Below, piece after piece: positions 1-7,526 of a stretch of DNA of 64,000 bases. How positions within the stretch are numbered: the first letter of the stretch is position 1; each line of letters starts with the position of its first letter. The notes under the pieces are model-generated. The model had not been told where the DNA came from. It ran no database searches and saw only the letters and a program-made list of their open reading frames with translations. The DNA is from Rhizobium aethiopicum (GTDB lineage Bacteria; Pseudomonadota; Alphaproteobacteria; Rhizobiales; Rhizobiaceae), in the NCBI RefSeq assembly GCF_014197535.1, contig NZ_JACIFV010000027.1, positions 1 through 64,000 of the forward strand, written 5' to 3'. Position numbers and translations under genes: made by a program.

Positions 1-1
1 G

Positions 2-325
2 CTCTTCACCCTCTATGTCAAGAAAGTTCTCGTGCCCACCCTCGCCAAGGGCGACATCGTGATCCTCGACAATCTCGGCAGTCACAAGGGACAAGGCGTG
101 CGCCGTGCCGTCAGGGCCGCAGGTGCACATCTCTTCTTCCTGCCGCCCTACAGCCCCGATCTCAATCCTATCGAGCAGGTCTTTGCCAAGCTCAAGCATC
201 TCATCAGGAAAGCAGCCCCACGGACCGTCGAAGCAACATGGCGCAAGGCCGGTGAATTGCTCGACGCATTCTCGCCGGCCGAATGCGCCAACTATCTCAC
301 AAACTCAGGCTATGCTTCCGTATGA
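2..325 (+). mobile_element. IS630-family transposase, C-terminal part (cut by window edge)
   Basis: The frame is already open at the window edge and runs to a stop at 325, so only the last ~107 residues are present. It shows the second half of a DDE nuclease: an aspartate in DNLGSHKG, then the hallmark PPYSPDLNPIE whose glutamate is the third catalytic residue. This arrangement is typical of IS630-type transposases and their split ORF-B products. Whether the element is intact cannot be judged because the 5' part lies outside. I could not assign the right terminal inverted repeat with confidence in the ~115 bases that follow the stop. Confidence 0.85.
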
Positions 326-440
326 AAACAGCATGCTCTAAGGGCATGCCGCCGGCGGTCAGAGTCTTGATCGACTTTCTGGTGGAAAAGTCCAGGCCCC
401 ATTGACGAGGCGAAAGCCCCAGACTTGACGTGGCATCGCT

Positions 441-1124
441 TCACTGCAGACGCGCCAACAGCTTTTCGCCGCTCAGCTCTCTCGCCGCGTCCCTGCCGAT
501 CCAGCGGGCGGTTTTATTCGGACTTTCGGCTAAAAGCTTCGCCAGCCCCAGCGCCGGCCCATGGCATGCGCGATTGCGTTTGCCGACGCTGCGCAATGCC
601 CAATTGACTGCCTTGCGAACGAAGTTGCGGGGATCGCCGGAATGCGCCTCGATCAGCGGCAGCCAGGAGAGGATGGGCGTATCGGTCTCGCCCTTTCGAT
701 GGACGGCGGCGCCGGCGATCATGGCAAAAGCGGCGCGACGGACAAATTCGCGCTCGTCTGCAGCGAATTCCGGAATGAGCTCGTCCAGGCCCGCCTCGAC
801 GAAGAGATCGGCGGCGCTGTCGACGATTTCCCAGGAGTCGAAATCATGAGCCCAGTTTTTTGCTTCTTCCGGCGTCAGCCGCTTCGGCTCGGCGGTATAG
901 AGAGCGAGCAGCCGAGCCTCGCGGATATCGCTTCGCCAGAGCTGCATTGCCCTGAGATGATTCCTCTTCGCCAATCTGGCGACTGCCCTGATATCAGGAT
1001 TGGAAATTCCGAGGGCGCGGTCGGTGACGATGCCGAATCGCGCCATCCCGGCGGCATTCTCCTCCGAGCGCAGCGTTTCGAGATGCGCGATCAGTTCAGC
1101 CGGATCGGAGGAGGGACCGATCAT
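441..1124 (-). CDS. DNA alkylation repair protein, AlkD-like HEAT-repeat glycosylase
   Basis: The 227-residue protein is all-helical by composition and has the size of the AlkC/AlkD family, which excises positively charged alkylated bases using HEAT-like repeats. A NWAHDFDSWEIVD stretch near residue 90 and FVRKAVNWALRSVGK near residue 170 match the two conserved blocks carrying the Trp/Asp residues that contact the lesion. Its ATG overlaps the stop of the upstream dehydrogenase in an ATGA junction, so the two are probably co-transcribed. Family assignment is fairly firm; the lesion handled is inferred from the family only. Confidence 0.8.
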   Translation of the reverse strand: MIGPSSDPAELIAHLETLRSEENAAGMARFGIVTDRALGISNPDIRAVARLAKRNHLRAMQLWRSDIREARLLALYTAEPKRLTPEEAKNWAHDFDSWEIVDSAADLFVEAGLDELIPEFAADEREFVRRAAFAMIAGAAVHRKGETDTPILSWLPLIEAHSGDPRNFVRKAVNWALRSVGKRNRACHGPALGLAKLLAESPNKTARWIGRDAARELSGEKLLARLQ

Positions 1125-1990
1125 TTCTCAAGCCGGGCGAGCAGCGAGGACGTGTCCCAGCGATTGCCGCCCATTGCCTGCACGTCGCCGTAGAACTGGT
1201 CGACGAGGGCGGTGACCGGCAGCTTGGCGCCGTTGCTGCGGGCTTCGGCGAGCACGATGCCAAGATCTTTCCGCATCCAGTCGACTGCGAAGCCGAAATC
1301 GTATTTGCCGGCATTCATGGTCTTGTGGCGGTTTTCCATCTGCCAGGAGCCGGCCGCGCCTTTCGAGATTACCTCGACGACCTTTTCAATATCGAGGCCG
1401 GCGCGCTTGCCAAAATGCAGCGCTTCGGAAAGCCCCTGAACAAGGCCAGCGATACAGATCTGGTTGACCATCTTGGTAAGCTGTCCGGAACCGGCCGGCC
1501 CCATGAGGCCAACCATGCGCGCATAGGCGTCGATCACCGGCCGGGCTCTTTCGAAGACGGCTTCATCGCCGCCGCACATGACGGTCAGCACTCCGTTTTC
1601 GGCGCCGGCTTGGCCGCCGGAGACCGGAGCGTCGATAAAATCCACACCTTTTTTCTTTGCCGCGGCATAAAGCTCGCGGGCGACCTCGGCGCTGGCGGTG
1701 GTATTATCGATCAGCACCGAACCCGGCTTCATGCCGTGCAGAGCGCCGTTCTCGCCTGAGGTCACCGAGCGGAGATCGTCGTCATTGCCGACGCAGACGA
1801 AGACGAAATCGGCGCCGGCGGCAGCCTCGGCAGGGGTGGGGGCGGATTTGCCGGAGAATTTCTCGGCCCAGGCAGCGGCTTTCTCGGCCGTGCGATTGTA
1901 GACGGTGACATCGTGGCCGCCCCTCGTCTTCAAATGACCGGCCATGGGGAAGCCCATGACGCCGAGACCGATGAACGCGACTTTTGCCAT
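1121..1990 (-). CDS. NAD(P)-dependent beta-hydroxyacid dehydrogenase (3-hydroxyisobutyrate/tartronate-semialdehyde reductase type)
   Basis: The 289-residue enzyme opens with a Rossmann motif, GLGVMGFPMAGHL, carries the substrate-binding DAPVSGGQAGAENG block near residue 120, and has the catalytic lysine in GSGQLTKMVNQ near residue 170. Family members oxidise 3-hydroxyisobutyrate, reduce tartronate or succinic semialdehyde, or act on similar beta-hydroxyacids. The start at 1990 has a good upstream AAGGATAGGAC ribosome site and places the Rossmann motif at the N-terminus; a longer in-frame extension to 2182 has no support. It is followed, with a 4-base overlap, by the AlkD-like gene. The substrate is unknown. 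Confidence 0.85.
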   Translation of the reverse strand: MAKVAFIGLGVMGFPMAGHLKTRGGHDVTVYNRTAEKAAAWAEKFSGKSAPTPAEAAAGADFVFVCVGNDDDLRSVTSGENGALHGMKPGSVLIDNTTASAEVARELYAAAKKKGVDFIDAPVSGGQAGAENGVLTVMCGGDEAVFERARPVIDAYARMVGLMGPAGSGQLTKMVNQICIAGLVQGLSEALHFGKRAGLDIEKVVEVISKGAAGSWQMENRHKTMNAGKYDFGFAVDWMRKDLGIVLAEARSNGAKLPVTALVDQFYGDVQAMGGNRWDTSSLLARLEK

Positions 1991-2154
1991 ATGTCCTATC
2001 CTTATCCTGAGTGAGAGGCCTTGAGGATTAACCGAAACGGCGGAAGCAGAAAAGCCGTGAAGACGGACTTCCTTCCGGTTGGCGCATATGAGGCTGGTCG
2101 CCATTCGGCCGAGCCCTAGATGGGAAAGACGGATAGCGTTTCCCGGGGGATCAC

Positions 2155-2526
2155 ATGAACGAAATTCCAACGATCGAGCCACGTCGCAAAGGCCGCAGCG
2201 GCACGCAGGCGATGCTTATTCCGTCGCGGCAGATGATCGAAGAGCAGATTCGATTGGCGCCTGAAGGTATTCTCACCGAGGCCGGCGTCCTGCGCCGCCG
2301 TCTCGCCGCCCAATACGGAGCGGATGCCTGCTGTCCGGTAACGGTGCAGCGGCATTTGCGCGCGATCGCCGAACTATCCTTCGGCGCGCTGGAGAAGGGC
2401 GAACCGGTTTCGGTGGTGACGCCATATTGGCGCATGGTGGATCCGGCAAGTTTGCTTGCGAAACGTCTTGCCGGCGGTCCCGCCTTCATTCGCGAGCGAT
2501 TGGCCGCCGAATACCGAGGGAGATAG
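2155..2526 (+). CDS. Conserved small protein, possible MGMT/Ada-like winged-helix domain
   Basis: This 123-residue soluble protein contains MLIPSRQMIEEQI near residue 20, a helical middle with two adjacent cysteines (DACCPVTVQRHLRAIAE), and a TPYWRMVDPASLLAKRLAGG block toward the end. The P-x-W-R-x-V pattern followed by a basic glycine-containing stretch resembles the DNA-binding half of alkyltransferase-like proteins, but the PCHR active-site motif is absent. It is divergent from the dehydrogenase/AlkD pair, a mildly supportive repair context. The functional reading is weak; that it is a real gene is better supported, by base composition and length. Confidence 0.55.
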   Translation: MNEIPTIEPRRKGRSGTQAMLIPSRQMIEEQIRLAPEGILTEAGVLRRRLAAQYGADACCPVTVQRHLRAIAELSFGALEKGEPVSVVTPYWRMVDPASLLAKRLAGGPAFIRERLAAEYRGR

Positions 2527-2544
2527 CGAGGCAGGCGAGAGGAG

Positions 2545-2736
2545 GTGACCTTCGGCATCCGCCTGCATTTCATCATGCGGGAAACCGACGAAGAAGCCTG
2601 GGAGGCGGCCGAGCGGCTGATCCGCCATCTCGACGAAGATACGATCCGCGAGGCGCAGGAACGCTTCGTCCCCCAATCCGATTCGGTCGGACAGAAGCGC
2701 ATGGCCGCTCTTCACGGCGGCCGCCGCGACTGCTGA
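2545..2736 (+). pseudogene. Remnant of FMNH2-dependent alkanesulfonate monooxygenase (ssuD-like)
   Basis: A 63-residue open stretch reads as an internal slice of the luciferase-like SsuD family: [20 protein letters not shown], then [14 protein letters not shown] and [16 protein letters not shown]. In full-length enzymes (~380-390 residues) these segments lie in the middle of the TIM barrel. Nothing SsuD-like is readable upstream or downstream, and the frame closes at TGA 2734-2736. A GAGAGGAGGTG sequence just before the GTG at 2545 could still drive translation, but the piece lacks any active site. I interpret it as a deletion relic. Confidence 0.7.
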
Positions 2737-2836
2737 GCTCAAACAAGATGCAGAGCATGTATCGCCGGAAGCCGTCTGCGGCTTCAGGCGTTTTTCTGCC
2801 TGTTGGTTGCCCCTGAGGATGGCGGGTCGCAATTAT

Positions 2837-2856
2837 GCATAGCCGATTGGCTATGC
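2837..2856. promoter_or_regulatory. Perfect palindrome GCATAGCC-N4-GGCTATGC
   Basis: Eight-base arms match perfectly around a 4-base centre in AT-rich DNA upstream of an arsR gene. The GGCTAT core recurs at 2901 and in a second palindrome at 2966-2987, suggesting a family of regulator sites rather than a terminator; no T-run follows on either strand. Confidence 0.55.
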
Positions 2857-2944
2857 TAGATATGTCTTGGCTTTTCGATTGTTGTATCCGCTGGCGAGTT
2901 GGCTATAGGTTTTTCTGGTCGTTTAGTCGCTTTCTGTTCGCCGC

Positions 2945-2987
2945 TTGACATACGTATATCTCGATGGCTATAGGTTAATTTATAGCC
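2945..2987 (+). promoter_or_regulatory. Probable arsR promoter with overlapping palindromic operator
   Basis: A TTGACA hexamer at 2945-2950 is followed 17-18 bases later by CTATAG/TATAGG, a plausible -10. The -10 lies inside a perfect inverted repeat, GGCTATA at 2966-2972 and TATAGCC at 2981-2987, separated by 8 bases. The start codon of the ArsR regulator is 19 bases downstream. The overlap of operator and -10 predicts autorepression, the usual mode for ArsR proteins. Confidence 0.65.
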
Positions 2988-3006
2988 TTATAGATATGGG
3001 TCTTCA

Positions 3007-3330
3007 ATGTCGAACGTTCAGGACGTGCTCTTCAGGACGCTTGCGGATCCCACCCGGCGCGCGCTTTTCGAGCGGCTGTGCCGGGAGGGGGAGAAGACGG
3101 TCGGGGCGTTGACGGCGCAGGCCGGGGTCTCGCAACCGGTCGTTTCGAAACATCTCGGGCTGCTGAAGCAAGCCGGCTTGGTGCGCGACCGTCATGAGGG
3201 GCGGCAGACGCATTATAGCGCGCAGCTCGGCGCGCTTGCGCCGCTCGTCGACTGGACGAGCGAGATGGCCGGCTTCTGGCAAAACCGCTTCACTGCGCTC
3301 GAAGATTTGTTGAAGAGGATGGATCAATGA
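3007..3330 (+). CDS. ArsR-family transcriptional regulator
   Basis: This 107-residue winged-helix repressor shows LADPTRRALFERL at residues 12-24 and the recognition helix segment VSQPVVSKHLGLLKQAGLV around residues 43-60. No metal-binding ELCVCDL-type cysteine motif is visible, so it belongs with the non-metal ArsR members that accompany AHSA1/SRPBCC genes. Its stop overlaps the next gene in an ATGA junction, making translational coupling likely. The palindrome at 2966-2987 over its own promoter is the obvious operator candidate. The effector is unknown. Confidence 0.88.
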   Translation: MSNVQDVLFRTLADPTRRALFERLCREGEKTVGALTAQAGVSQPVVSKHLGLLKQAGLVRDRHEGRQTHYSAQLGALAPLVDWTSEMAGFWQNRFTALEDLLKRMDQ

Positions 3331-3737
3331 CTGACTTAACGACCGAGACGCGCTCCGTCATCATCGAAAGGGAGATGCCCTTTCCCGCGGAAAAGATCTG
3401 GCGGGCGCTGACCCAGCCGCACCTGATGCAGGAGTGGTTGATGAAAAGCGATTTCAAGCCGATCGTTGACCATCGCTTCAACTTCACTGCCGATTGGGGC
3501 GCGGTCGACTGCCGCGTTCTGGAAGTCGAGCCACACAAGACCCTCGCTTACAGCTGGGGCGCCTATGGCCTCGAAACCGTCGTGACCTGGACGCTTACGC
3601 CGAGGGGCACGGGTACGCATCTGCGCATGGAGCAGTCGGGTTTCCGGGCGGATCAGCGGCAGGCCTATGGCGGCGCCAGGAGCGGGTGGCCGCAATTCTT
3701 CGACAGACTGGAACAGGTGTTGGCGCGGGTTGACTGA
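3327..3737 (+). CDS. SRPBCC/AHSA1-domain protein
   Basis: The 136-residue product has the START-like AHSA1 fold pattern: REMPFPAEKIWRALTQPHLMQEWL at the N-terminus, a central VLEVEPHKTLAYSW strand block, and the terminal helix GWPQFFDRLEQVLARVD. Such proteins form a hydrophobic ligand cavity or interact with Hsp90-like chaperones; in bacteria they are very often encoded directly after an ArsR regulator, as here with a 4-base overlap. The ligand cannot be deduced. Confidence 0.85.
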   Translation: MTDLTTETRSVIIEREMPFPAEKIWRALTQPHLMQEWLMKSDFKPIVDHRFNFTADWGAVDCRVLEVEPHKTLAYSWGAYGLETVVTWTLTPRGTGTHLRMEQSGFRADQRQAYGGARSGWPQFFDRLEQVLARVD

Positions 3738-3785
3738 TCCATCGCCGAGCGGGCGGGCCCTCGGGCTGATTTTGAGGAGGCTTCA

Positions 3786-4007
3786 TTGAGCTTGAACAAC
3801 TGGGCTCGGCAGGTCCACCGTTGGCTGTCCATCGCCTTTACGCTGGCCGTCATCGTCAATATCATCGTCATGGTACAGGAGAAGTCGGCGGTCTGGATTG
3901 GGCTCTTGGCATTGCTGCCGCTCGGCCTGCTTCTCGTTACCAGTCTCACCTTGTTCGTGCTGCCCTATGCCGCGAAACGGCGCGGCGCGGGAGGCATCGG
4001 CGGATAG
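3786..4007 (+). CDS. Small two-helix membrane protein
   Basis: The 73-residue protein begins at a TTG codon preceded by a strong GAGGAGG about 5 bases upstream. Two hydrophobic segments, roughly residues 14-30 and 38-60, are followed by a basic tail AAKRRGAGG, suggesting a hairpin in the inner membrane with a cytoplasmic C-terminus. It lies between the AHSA1 gene and two DUF1801 genes on the same strand and is likely in that operon. I do not recognise a named family. Confidence 0.7.
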   Translation: MSLNNWARQVHRWLSIAFTLAVIVNIIVMVQEKSAVWIGLLALLPLGLLLVTSLTLFVLPYAAKRRGAGGIGG

Positions 4008-4017
4008 GAGGAAATCT

Positions 4018-4485
4018 ATGGCGGGCAGAACGTCGAAAGGCGCGGAGAAGGTCACGAAAAAGACCGCCAAACCGGCGGTCGCGGCGCCGAAGCTTCTGTC
4101 GGGTGGCAACCCGCAAATCCCTAAGGGTTATGGCGATGCGCCCGTGCAAGCCTACATCGCCGCCATGCCGGACTGGAAAAGTGAGATCGGGCGTCGCCTC
4201 GATGCGCTGATCACCAAAACCGTGCCCAGCGTCTGCAAGGCGGTCAAGTGGAACTCGCCCTTTTACGGCATGGAAGGGCAAGGTTGGTTCCTCGGCGTCC
4301 ATTGCTACGCCAGCTATGTCAAGGTGGCTTTCTTCAAGGGCGCGTCGCTGCATCCTCTGCCGCCAGGCGAGTCCAAGCAGAAAGAGGTGCGCTACCTCGA
4401 CATCCGCGAGAACGACCCGTTTGACGAGGTGCAGATTGCCTCCTGGGTAGAGCAGGCGAGCCGGTTGCCCGGCGAACGGATGTGA
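4018..4485 (+). CDS. DUF1801 domain protein (YdhG-like), copy 1
   Basis: A basic, Lys/Ala-rich N-terminus of ~30 residues precedes a DUF1801 domain: VQAYIAAMPDWKSEIGRRLDALI, then CKAVKWNSPFYGMEGQGWFLGV and VKVAFFKGASLHPLPPGE. The ATG at 4018 is set by an upstream TAGGAGGAAA site. DUF1801 proteins are small, function unknown, and frequently occur with ArsR/AHSA1 genes. The next DUF1801 gene lies immediately downstream, so this is a tandem, divergent paralogue pair. Confidence 0.85.
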   Translation: MAGRTSKGAEKVTKKTAKPAVAAPKLLSGGNPQIPKGYGDAPVQAYIAAMPDWKSEIGRRLDALITKTVPSVCKAVKWNSPFYGMEGQGWFLGVHCYASYVKVAFFKGASLHPLPPGESKQKEVRYLDIRENDPFDEVQIASWVEQASRLPGERM

Positions 4486-4541
4486 GATTTTTGATGCGCG
4501 GTGACGGGAGAACGACAAACATGAGGAAGGTGACGGCAACC

Positions 4542-4976
4542 ATGAAGAGGACCGATTCCGAAGAAGGAAGCGGGCAAGCCTCTCCCTCTCAACTGATCGA
4601 TGCGAGGATCGAGGAGCTCAAGGATTGGCGCGGCGACATGCTCGCGCGGGTCCGCGCACTCATCAAGCAGGCCGAACCCGAAGTGGTCGAGGAATGGAAG
4701 TGGCGAGGGGTTCCGGTGTGGGAGCGCGCCGGCATCATCTGCACCGGCGAGACCTATAAGAGCGTGGTCAAGCTTACCTTCGCCAAAGGAGCCTCGCTTG
4801 AGGATCCGAACAGCCTTTTCAACTCCAGCCTCGACGGCAACACCCGGCGTGCCATCGACTTTCATGAAGGTGACGAGATCAACGAGGAGGCGTTGAAGGC
4901 GCTTATTCGAGCCGCGGCAGCGCTGAATAGGTCGGTGCGGGCGGCCGGCTCACGGAAGAAATCAAGCGGCCTGTGA
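4542..4976 (+). CDS. DUF1801 domain protein, copy 2
   Basis: The 144-residue product shares the domain layout of the gene before it: LIDARIEELKDWRGDMLARVRALI, VVEEWKWRGVPVWERAGIIC and VKLTFAKGASLEDP, ending in a basic tail SRKKSSGL. The start is uncertain: ATG 4542 has AGGAAGG 11 bases upstream, while in-frame ATG codons at 4521 and 4482 would lengthen it by 7 or 20 residues. Similarity to copy 1 is limited outside the motifs, so any duplication is old. Confidence 0.82.
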   Translation: MKRTDSEEGSGQASPSQLIDARIEELKDWRGDMLARVRALIKQAEPEVVEEWKWRGVPVWERAGIICTGETYKSVVKLTFAKGASLEDPNSLFNSSLDGNTRRAIDFHEGDEINEEALKALIRAAAALNRSVRAAGSRKKSSGL

Positions 4977-4993
4977 CATTTCATCCGGCCGCG

Positions 4994-5470
4994 TTAGTGA
5001 ATCGGGCTCGTCTCGCGCTCGAGAAAGAGTTCGAGATTGTCGAGGCCGATCTCAGTGCCCTGAAGGCGGGCGCCGTTGTCGGTGTAGCCGTCGAGGAAAA
5101 CCACTTGCTCGGTGAAGACCATTCTGGTGCCGCTGGGTTCGACGTCGAAGGCGACGGTGACGAGCGAGGCTGAGATGCGGGTTTGCCCGAGCTTCATCTC
5201 ATAGGCATAGATGATGCGGGTATCCGGCACGATATCGATGTAGTGGGCGTCATAGGCGTGCAGAAGCCCATCGGTGTCGGCGGTATGGTTCCTCTCTGTG
5301 CCGCCCGGCCTGAAATCGAGCGCATATTCCAGCGGCACCCATTCGCCGTGGCAGGCAAACCATTGCCGCTTCGACTCCGGCGTCGACCAGGCGCGAAAGA
5401 CCCGGGCGACGGGCGCCTTCAGGCGGCGCTCGATGACGAAGGTGGTATGTTCGGCAGAGCGTGTCGTCAT
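4994..5470 (-). CDS. SRPBCC/AHSA1-domain protein, second module
   Basis: This 158-residue AHSA1 protein carries VIERRLKAPVARVFRAWSTPESKRQWF, the GGTERNH turn, DIVPDTRIIYAYEM and GTRMVFTEQVVFLDGY. It is the last gene of a minus-strand operon: GST, ArsR, AHSA1, each joined by a 4-base ATGA overlap. It converges on the plus-strand ArsR-AHSA1-DUF1801 operon, leaving only 17 bases between the two stop codons. The ligand is unknown. Confidence 0.85.
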   Translation of the reverse strand: MTTRSAEHTTFVIERRLKAPVARVFRAWSTPESKRQWFACHGEWVPLEYALDFRPGGTERNHTADTDGLLHAYDAHYIDIVPDTRIIYAYEMKLGQTRISASLVTVAFDVEPSGTRMVFTEQVVFLDGYTDNGARLQGTEIGLDNLELFLERETSPIH

Positions 5471-5808
5471 TCGGGGAGGGTCTCCGGCTCATCGGCGAGA
5501 AATTGATCCAGTCTGTCGAAGGCGGCAGTCCAGCGGGTCTTTCGCTGTTCCACCCAGCGCTCGACAGCGGCAAGCGCATCCTGCTGCAGGCGGTAGGTTC
5601 GCACCCGCCCGGATTTTTCGGACAGCACGAGGCCGCTCTCCTCCAGCACCTGCAGATGTTTCATCACCGTCGGCAGGGCGACGGCGAGCGGTGCGGCCAG
5701 TTCGGTGACCGAGGCCGGGCCGCGGCCGAGGCGGTCGATCATCCCGCGGCGGCTGCGGTCGGAAAGGGCGTGAAACATGCGGTCGAGATCCGCCTGGCTT
5801 TCGATCAT
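5467..5808 (-). CDS. ArsR-family transcriptional regulator, second module
   Basis: The 113-residue winged-helix protein has ALSDRSRRGMIDRLGRGPASVTELA and the recognition helix LPTVMKHLQVLEESGLV, then a C-terminal dimer helix VERWVEQRKTRWTAAFDRLDQFL. The start at 5808 is chosen because its ATG overlaps the GST stop; longer frames run back through the GST gene and are not credible. No metal-site cysteines are present. It is coupled to the AHSA1 gene behind it, as in the module at 3.0-3.7 kb. Confidence 0.86.
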   Translation of the reverse strand: MIESQADLDRMFHALSDRSRRGMIDRLGRGPASVTELAAPLAVALPTVMKHLQVLEESGLVLSEKSGRVRTYRLQQDALAAVERWVEQRKTRWTAAFDRLDQFLADEPETLPE

Positions 5809-6491
5809 TCCGCCGCATCCCGAAAGCGGGCGGGCAGCCTGTCCTGATAGGGATAGAACTTGAAATAAGGGCGGGCCTCTTCCAGCGCCCTGGCGAAGGA
5901 TGGGCGCGCCAGCAGTCTGTTGTAATAGGCGCCAAGTTTCGGCTGCTCCTGTGAAAACGGGACCAGCGTCTCGGCATAGAAGAGGGCCGGGGCTGCAGCG
6001 CAATCGGCCATAGTGAAGGCCTCGCCTGTTATCCAAGGGCTTTCGCCCAGCTGCTTTTCGATCATCGCATAGGCAGTGGTGAGCGTCGCTTTGCAGGCGG
6101 CCATCTCTATTTCGTCTGCCGTGCCCTCGGGACGCCGGCGATGGCTGACGAGCGTCTGCATCGGCACCTGGACATATTGGTCGAAGAAGCGGTCCCAGAG
6201 GCGGACCTGCAGCGCCCGATCGATCTCCAGCGGCAGCAGGCGCACGGGGCCGGGGTAGTAATGGTCGAGATATTCGATGATGATCGTGGTTTCGGGAATG
6301 GTGCTGTCGCGCGCCTCGTCCCTCAGCAGCGGCATCTTGCCGATCGGCCAGAAGCGGAAGAGATCGGCGCGCGAAGCCTCGTCGGACAGATCGACGAGGC
6401 GATTTTCGAAGAGAGTCGCGTTTTCATAAAGCGCGATCAGCACCTTGTGGCAGAAGGAGGCGAGCGGATGCCCATAGAGCACGATCGACAT
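5805..6491 (-). CDS. Glutathione S-transferase family protein
   Basis: The 228-residue protein has a thioredoxin-like N-terminal domain (LYGHPLASFCHKVLIALYE; GKMPLLRDE with the cis-proline; IPETTIIIEYLDHYYP) and an all-helical C-terminal domain with the N-capping block SPWITGEAFTMADCAAAPALF. Serine and cysteine residues near position 12-14 are candidate catalytic residues. As first gene of a GST-ArsR-AHSA1 operon, its promoter probably controls the regulator too. Substrate unknown. Confidence 0.85.
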   Translation of the reverse strand: MSIVLYGHPLASFCHKVLIALYENATLFENRLVDLSDEASRADLFRFWPIGKMPLLRDEARDSTIPETTIIIEYLDHYYPGPVRLLPLEIDRALQVRLWDRFFDQYVQVPMQTLVSHRRRPEGTADEIEMAACKATLTTAYAMIEKQLGESPWITGEAFTMADCAAAPALFYAETLVPFSQEQPKLGAYYNRLLARPSFARALEEARPYFKFYPYQDRLPARFRDAAE

Positions 6492-6593
6492 GCGGCGACC
6501 TTTCTTATCCGGTAGAAAACTTTACCGAAAGACTAAGTATCAGGCCAAGACGGAATGCGCAACAAATAGTTCGCCAATCGCGCAACCATTCCC

Positions 6594-7412
6594 TCAGCCG
6601 ATGTATCGAGCGATCACCAGGTGGCCCGGTGTCGGCTGACCGTCTTCCATGCGGACGTTGATGTCCGATACCTCGACGAGTTCGAAACCGGTCGCCGTCA
6701 GACGTTCCCTGACATAAGCATCGGCATGGGCGAAGCGCTGATGCGGCCCGACCATATAGGCGCGGCCGGCAAACGTCTCCTCGGGCAGGGTTTCGGAGGA
6801 GAAGATGAACAGGCCGCCCGGCGTCAGGTTTTCGGCGGCGCCGAAGAAGAGCGGTTCGAGCGCGCCGAGATAGGGCAGCACGTCTGTGGCGGTGACGAGG
6901 TCGAAAGCCTCCTCGTCGTTGTCGTCGAGGAAATCCTCGACCTCGGCGACGAAGAGCGTCTCGTAAAGATCTTTTTCGTGGGCGATCTCGACCATCTTCT
7001 CCGATATGTCGATGCCGGTCATGTCCTCGCACAGGTCGCGCAGCGCCCCGCCGGTGAGACCGGTGCCGCAGCCGAGATCGAGCAACCGCTTGAACGGCCC
7101 GAGCTTCAATGCCTGCAGGCGCTGGCGCACCAGCATCGGCACGTGATAGCCGAGCTGCTCGACGAGCACGTCCTCGAACACCTCGGCATGCTGATCGAAC
7201 AGGGTTTCGACATAGGCGTCGGGCGCCTTGACCGGGGTTTCGCCGCGGCCCATCGCGGCGATGCGCACGGCGGCTCCGCCGTGGTCCTCGGGATCGATCG
7301 CCAAGACGTCCTCATAGGCTGCCACGGCCGCATCGACATCACCTGATTTCTCCAGCGCCAGCGCGCGGTTATAGGCCTCGGCAAGGGCTTCTTCGTCGAT
7401 CTTCTTTGCCAT
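6594..7412 (-). CDS. TPR-containing class I SAM-dependent methyltransferase
   Basis: An N-terminal TPR-like helical hairpin (AEAYNRALALEKSGDVDAA, VLAIDPEDHGGAAVR; residues ~9-50) precedes a methyltransferase domain. SAM motif I is LLDLGCGTGLTGGAL near residue 109, followed by the acidic TGIDISEKMVEIA loop and a VTATDVLPYLG motif IV region. At 272 residues it matches a TPR-methyltransferase architecture common in rhizobia and Brucella. The acceptor is unknown. It stands alone on its strand, with about 100 bases to the GST start. Confidence 0.82.
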   Translation of the reverse strand: MAKKIDEEALAEAYNRALALEKSGDVDAAVAAYEDVLAIDPEDHGGAAVRIAAMGRGETPVKAPDAYVETLFDQHAEVFEDVLVEQLGYHVPMLVRQRLQALKLGPFKRLLDLGCGTGLTGGALRDLCEDMTGIDISEKMVEIAHEKDLYETLFVAEVEDFLDDNDEEAFDLVTATDVLPYLGALEPLFFGAAENLTPGGLFIFSSETLPEETFAGRAYMVGPHQRFAHADAYVRERLTATGFELVEVSDINVRMEDGQPTPGHLVIARYIG

Positions 7413-7526
7413 TGCGGTTCATGTCCTTCTGTTTTCAGGCATGGCTCTACGGCGGCTTTCGATGTTTTGCAATGGCGCGGCTACAGGCGCAGAATGGCGA
7501 AAAAGAAGATGACGGGAGGAGATGCC

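Noticed and set aside
326-440. Right terminal inverted repeat of the IS630-type element
   Set aside because: The left end is outside the window, so no pair can be matched and the boundary is undefined.
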